Source: Desulfosporosinus fructosivorans | Lineage (GTDB): Bacteria; Bacillota; Desulfitobacteriia; Desulfitobacteriales; Desulfitobacteriaceae | NCBI RefSeq assembly: GCF_004766045.1 | Contig: NZ_SPQQ01000003.1 | Span: forward strand, 744,001-808,000 | Length of the DNA stretch: 64,000 nucleotides | Direction: 5' to 3' | Shown: in pieces, positions 60,436 to 64,000 of the stretch | Layout: every line of letters begins with the position of its first letter | Position numbering within the stretch: position 1 is the stretch's first letter | Notes under the pieces: model-generated | Told to the model about the DNA's origin: nothing | The model's database searches: none | The model's input: the letters and a program-made list of their open reading frames with translations, nothing else | Translations under genes and position numbers: made by a program

Positions 60436-62196
60436 ATGCGAACCTATGAAGAAATCAAGACCGTGCTTGAAGCCGGGTTAAGTATCAGCGATTGTGACTT
60501 AAAGTTGGAAAATGTTAAGCTGGTTAATGTCTACTCATCCCAGATCTATCCCACGAATATTTACATTAAAGGGAAACGAATTGTTTCAATTGATCCCTTG
60601 GCTGAATTAAAGGCTAAAAAGACCCTGGATTGTGGCGGAATGTATGCCGTGCCGGGTCTTATCGATGGGCATATGCACGTTGAAACGACCCTTCTCTCCC
60701 CTGAGGCCTTGGCGGATGTCCTGGTACCCCAAGGTACGACCACGATTATGGCGGATTTAATGGAAATTGCCAACGTGGCAGGCATTGACGGTGTAAAAGA
60801 ACTGGTCAATTCCATTGCTCAGCTCCCTTATAGAACCTTTATTCAGGTCTCTTCTAGAGTACCCACCGCACCTGGTTTGGAGACTACCGGTGGTATTCTT
60901 GGCCTTGCTGAAGTAGAAGAAATGTTGGATTGGCCAGAAAGCATCAGTTTAGGGGAGTTAGATCCTTCCAAGGTTCTCGTGATCAAAGAAGAATATCTGA
61001 AAAAAATTGCTGCTGCCTTACAGCGCCGCAAGGTGGTTAATGGCCATGCCATTGGCCGTGATGGTCAAGAGCTAAATGTTTATGCCAGTGCGGGAATGTC
61101 GGATGACCATGAGTGCGTTACCTATGAACACCTTCTCGAGAGAGTGCAATTAGGCATGACGGTGATGCTTCGTGAGGGTAGTACGGAACGTAATGTTGAG
61201 GAACTTATTATTGGGGTTCTCAAACACGGTCTGAGCCACGAACATTTGATTTTCTGTACGGATGACAAGCATGCCATCGATATCCGAGAAGAAGGCCATA
61301 TTAACTATAATGTGAATAAGGCAATCTCGCTAGGGATGCCGCCCATGCAGGCCATCCAAATGGCAACCCTGAATTCCGCAAGACATTTCCGTTTAGAAGA
61401 CGAGATAGGGAGTATTACCCCCGGCAGGTTGGCCGATATCTTGCTCGTTAAAGACATAACCAACATCACCCCGGTCAAGGTTATTTTCGAGGGGGAAGTT
61501 GTTGCTGAAAACGGTCAGCTTGTGGTGGGAAGCCAACAGGGTAACTATCCTGAATGGATAAAAGAAACCATTAAACTCAAGAAGCCTATTGATGAGCACT
61601 CCTTTGTTGTACCGGCAAAAAGTCAAGGGTCAACAACTCGGGTTAACGTGATTCGGATTTATAATGACCAAATTATCAACGAGTGGGATGAAGAAGAACT
61701 ACCGGTAGCAAACGGACAAATCCTCAGCAGCCCCGAAAAGGATATTTTTAAACTGGCGATTGCCGAGCGGTATGGTAAGACCGGTGGGGTTGGGATTGGT
61801 TTTGTTAAGGGATTCCAGCTGAAAAAGGGGGCCCTAGCGACGTCCATGTCTCATGACCATCATAATATTGTCTGCGTCGGTACCAATGATCAAGATATGG
61901 CTTGCGCCGTCAATGCGATTCACAAGCTGCAGGGTGGTATGGTTGTCGTGAATGATGGGCAAGTAATAGGTAAAATGGAACTACCAATCGGCGGTCTAAT
62001 GAGTGAGAAACCAGCTGAGATCGTGATTAAAGAGCTTGAAGACGTTAATGCAGCAGCTCGACAGTTGGGATGTCTCCTGCCGTCCCCATTTATGACTCTT
62101 TGTTTTATTTCTTTGCCGACAGTTCCTAAGCTGGGACTGACAGACTTAGGGTTAGTCGATGTGCTTAATCATAAGTTGATTGATCTTGAACTATAA
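60436..62196 (+). CDS. ade: Adenine deaminase
   Basis: Adenine deaminase converts adenine to hypoxanthine plus ammonia, feeding purine salvage. From ATG 60436 (AAGGAG eight bases before) the protein has 586 residues with the amidohydrolase metal motif H79-x-H81 (GLIDGHMHVETT), NGHAIGRDGQELN, SDDHECVTYEHLLE, REGST and FCTDDKHAIDI, followed by the C-terminal Ade domain with DHHNIVCVG. One usual motif, ADPHEIANV, reads ADLMEIANV here (residues 106-114), losing the histidine. It ends the transporter operon, so imported purines are likely its substrate. Because of the changed motif, a related amidohydrolase activity remains possible. Confidence 0.86.
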   Translation: MRTYEEIKTVLEAGLSISDCDLKLENVKLVNVYSSQIYPTNIYIKGKRIVSIDPLAELKAKKTLDCGGMYAVPGLIDGHMHVETTLLSPEALADVLVPQGTTTIMADLMEIANVAGIDGVKELVNSIAQLPYRTFIQVSSRVPTAPGLETTGGILGLAEVEEMLDWPESISLGELDPSKVLVIKEEYLKKIAAALQRRKVVNGHAIGRDGQELNVYASAGMSDDHECVTYEHLLERVQLGMTVMLREGSTERNVEELIIGVLKHGLSHEHLIFCTDDKHAIDIREEGHINYNVNKAISLGMPPMQAIQMATLNSARHFRLEDEIGSITPGRLADILLVKDITNITPVKVIFEGEVVAENGQLVVGSQQGNYPEWIKETIKLKKPIDEHSFVVPAKSQGSTTRVNVIRIYNDQIINEWDEEELPVANGQILSSPEKDIFKLAIAERYGKTGGVGIGFVKGFQLKKGALATSMSHDHHNIVCVGTNDQDMACAVNAIHKLQGGMVVVNDGQVIGKMELPIGGLMSEKPAEIVIKELEDVNAAARQLGCLLPSPFMTLCFISLPTVPKLGLTDLGLVDVLNHKLIDLEL

Positions 62197-62263
62197 TTTT
62201 CCCATGCCCATGATGGCAAACCAACGCTCTGGTGTCACTTCATTGTAAGTTTGTTTAGGGTAA

Positions 62264-62572
62264 TCTGTTTCTGTGGAGACTTTAATCCGCGAACGTCAAC
62301 AGGAGTATTACACCATATTGGCTGTTGCCGACAAAGCGGCGGATTCTACAGCTTTTGTTGAATTTATGCTCCGCGTGATCCGAGATGCTTTAAATGATCT
62401 TATGCAAACCGAACAAGTTCGCGAGCAAGTTACCGATCAAGTCGAGTGCCTGATGTCCGCCTTAGGCAGCGAAACGCTGTCCGCAAAAGAGCTTTTGGAT
62501 GAAAAGGGATATCTCCGATCATATTCAAGAGGAGTTGGACTTAGCGCAGGAAATAGGATGAAGAAGTTCTGA
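62264..62572 (+). pseudogene. Remnant of a Fic-family protein (C-terminal part)
   Basis: The frame around 62273-62572 encodes LIRERQQEYYTILAVADKAADSTAFVEFML and LSAKELL, which match the C-terminal helices and winged-helix start of Fic/DOC AMP-transferases. The catalytic HPFxxGNGR region is absent, there is no SD, and the end after GYLRSY drifts into unrelated sequence, suggesting a frameshift. It is a decayed fragment. It lies at the boundary between the purine operon and the DUF3102 region. Confidence 0.75.
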
Positions 62573-62739
62573 AGGTGTTCAAAAAGGATCAACTGCTCGT
62601 CCCGTTACTTCCGCCGTACCGGCCGGCACAATGCCGGCGTGGGTCACTCTTTCTCCCATGGCCAAAAGGATTGTTTTAAGTTGGTAACATTTCTACGGAC
62701 AAAGCATATATTGTAATGAGTAAGGAAAATATTCTTGGA

Positions 62740-62786
62740 AGCAGAAACCCGGTTCAAGATCAAATTGACCGGGGTTCTGCTTTTTT
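62740..62786 (+). terminator. Terminator upstream of the DUF3102 gene
   Basis: A stem of about 16-17 bp with one bulge (62740-62757 with 62765-62781) is followed by TTTTTT. The 290-base gap 62573-62863 otherwise holds a GC-rich patch (62600-62660) with a GCCGGC inverted repeat and a 26-codon minus-strand frame. Confidence 0.8.
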
Positions 62787-62863
62787 AATAAAAAGCAGAG
62801 CCTCACCATCCGCTGCCCATCTGCGTATGCTGTAATTAGACGAATAATGAAAGGACGGGCGGC

Positions 62864-63718
62864 ATGGATAATCCGGTCACCAAACGCACGCCGCTAGTCA
62901 TTGCGGCTGAAATAAATATGATAACCTTCCAAACCAAAAAAATCCTGCTTACCAGCGCTATTGAAATCGGCTGTCGTTTGCAGGAAGCCAAAGCTCTGGT
63001 CAAACACGGGGAATGGGGTAAGTGGCTGGAAGAGTCTGTGAGCTATTCCCAGAAAACTGCCGAAAGGCTGATAAAGCTCTACGAAGAATACGGGCCTAAC
63101 TTCCCCGACGGATCCGGCAGGTCAAAATCGACACTGGTGTCGATTTTGACTTACACCCAGGCCCTCCTCCTGCTGGGTTTACCGGAAGAGGAGCGGGAGG
63201 AATTCATCGCCCAGAATGATGTCAGTAATATGACGAAACAGGAGCTGCAGCACGCCCTTAAGGACAGAGACCAGGCCAAACAGGAGAAGGACCAGGCGCT
63301 TCAAGAAAAGGATCAGGCGTTTCAGGAGAATCAAGTACTAAAAAAAGGGCTGGAGACCATTAACAGCACAATCTCCCAATTAAAAAAGGAGCAGGCTAAT
63401 GCTCCGTCAAGACCGACGAATCCAGAAAACATCAAAGCAGAGGCCTCCTCTGCCGTTCGAACTGCCCTGCCGACCCACAACCTTAAAACCGAACGTGACC
63501 TCGACGCTCACATCAAGTATGTAGAACAATGCGACGCTTGCTGCAAAACTATCGCCGATACCTTCTTCAATCTGACGACTGCACTCACCAATCTGGCCCA
63601 TATCGATTCGGAGTTGAAAGAAGAAAAAAGAAAAGAGGCCAGCCGGCTGATTGAATACATGACCGAGACCATTAAATCGTGGCCGCCCCCCAGGAAGCCC
63701 CTTAGAGTTAATTCCTGA
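62864..63718 (+). CDS. DUF3102-domain protein with coiled coil
   Basis: The 284-residue protein starts with a DUF3102 domain (about 10-120: AIEIGCRLQEAKALVKHGEWGKWLEE, YSQKTAERLIKLYEEYG, YTQALLLLGLPEEEREEF). It then has a charged coiled coil containing a repeated EKDQA-x-Q heptad (about 140-160), a linker and a C-terminal helical region. The domain is widespread in Firmicutes and their phages or plasmids and has no established function that I know. The gene contains a perfect 30-base palindrome at 63121-63150. SD AAAGGACGGGCGG precedes ATG 62864. Confidence 0.8.
   Translation: MDNPVTKRTPLVIAAEINMITFQTKKILLTSAIEIGCRLQEAKALVKHGEWGKWLEESVSYSQKTAERLIKLYEEYGPNFPDGSGRSKSTLVSILTYTQALLLLGLPEEEREEFIAQNDVSNMTKQELQHALKDRDQAKQEKDQALQEKDQAFQENQVLKKGLETINSTISQLKKEQANAPSRPTNPENIKAEASSAVRTALPTHNLKTERDLDAHIKYVEQCDACCKTIADTFFNLTTALTNLAHIDSELKEEKRKEASRLIEYMTETIKSWPPPRKPLRVNS
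63121..63150. repeat. Perfect 30-base palindrome inside the DUF3102 gene
   Basis: Arms GTCAAAATCGACAC (63121-63134) and GTGTCGATTTTGAC (63137-63150) are separated by TG. It lies in codons for SKSTLVSILT, between the DUF3102 domain's conserved YEEYG and YTQAL segments. Confidence 0.9.
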
Positions 63719-63800
63719 TTTTGGCACCTATGGACAAGTCCAGCATAGTATATACCAGACAGCCGTAAGCTGTCCAATATAGAGAAAGGAGACGATTGGA

Positions 63801-64000
63801 ATGGCCGTTGTTTCAGCACCATCCGGCGCGGCTCTGGTATTAGTTTATCAGACCGGACTCAGCCCCGCCGGCGCTCCCATAACCAGCCAGCGAACCCTTA
63901 ACAATATTGTCTACAATGCCTCGACTCAAGCTGTCTATGACGCGGCTTACGCCATCTTCAGCCTCTCGGAATACACCTTGCTCGACGTTTACTTCAGAAG
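63801..64000 (+). CDS. DUF1659-domain small protein, 3' end outside window
   Basis: The first 66 codons read MAVVSAPSGAALVLVYQTG, then LSPAGAPITSQRTLNNIVYNA and AYAIFSLSEYTLLDVYFR, matching the short (about 75-residue) DUF1659 proteins of spore-formers, including the NxxTxxAVYDAAYAIFSL helix. The function of this family is unknown to me. AAAGGAG precedes the ATG. It lies 82 bases after the DUF3102 gene; in related genomes DUF1659 genes are commonly followed by DUF2922 genes, which would lie beyond the window. Confidence 0.8.
   Translation, partial: MAVVSAPSGAALVLVYQTGLSPAGAPITSQRTLNNIVYNASTQAVYDAAYAIFSLSEYTLLDVYFR

Noticed and set aside
1..64000. CRISPR arrays, tRNA/rRNA genes, intact transposases, integrases or att sites
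   Set aside because: Looked for and not seen; the repeats present are short interspersed or palindromic elements without spacers or a transposase.

Overview
The window reads as chromosome of an anaerobic, endospore-forming, low-to-moderate GC Firmicute of the Desulfosporosinus/Desulfitobacterium type. This is an inference from gene content: an oxygen-labile hybrid cluster protein, a CotJC-like spore catalase, T-box control, BMP-type purine uptake, a clostridial DinG-like helicase with a nuclease domain, and a DUF3102/DUF1659 pair. No rRNA, tRNA, intact insertion sequence, integrase or CRISPR array was seen.

Layout. 1-5500: end of an NrfD-like membrane subunit, hcp behind a perfect CRP/FNR-type palindrome, two REP-like palindromes, a 12-TM-type permease and ilvA. 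5800-13200: an orphan GAF-PAS histidine kinase and a three-gene signalling operon (solute-binding lipoprotein, hybrid kinase, REC-GGDEF-HD-GYP regulator). 13300-19400: DinG-like helicase, EamA-like protein, mutY, and a DAHP synthase-chorismate mutase fusion behind a T-box leader whose antiterminator/terminator part occurs twice. 19800-22500: MarR-MATE efflux operon and a CotJC-like protein. 22500-31000: dipeptide-type ABC transporter split over two divergent units, a gamma-glutamyltransferase and a GntR/FCD regulator whose likely operators flank it. 31200-36400: two half-size chromate transporters, HIT and GNAT proteins, and an operon of a His-rich protein, a kinase with a His-rich N-terminus and an OmpR-type regulator. 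36600-40600: MocR regulator beside a related aminotransferase, then uppP. 40800-47800: MacB-like ABC exporter operon with a duplicated permease; between the copies lies a seven-codon scar of a deleted ATPase gene. 47900-50700: serC, an unknown gene, queC. 50900-62200: two complete BMP-type nucleoside/purine ABC transporters followed by an adenine deaminase. 62200-64000: Fic remnant and DUF3102/DUF1659 genes.

How genes work together. The last large block is a purine uptake and salvage unit (two importers plus adenine deaminase) with a structured, unassigned 5' leader. The Opp block plus GGT suggests use of peptides or gamma-glutamyl compounds. Several regulator-target pairs are visible from operator-like repeats: MarR-MATE, GntR with chromate transporter, MocR-aminotransferase, and a CRP/FNR-type site at hcp. 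The points most worth a second look are the ATPase-deletion scar, the half-duplicated T-box, the His-rich two-component operon, the purine-operon leader RNA and the interspersed repeats. Starts were re-chosen from Shine-Dalgarno (SD) spacing in about a dozen genes; these choices are inferences.
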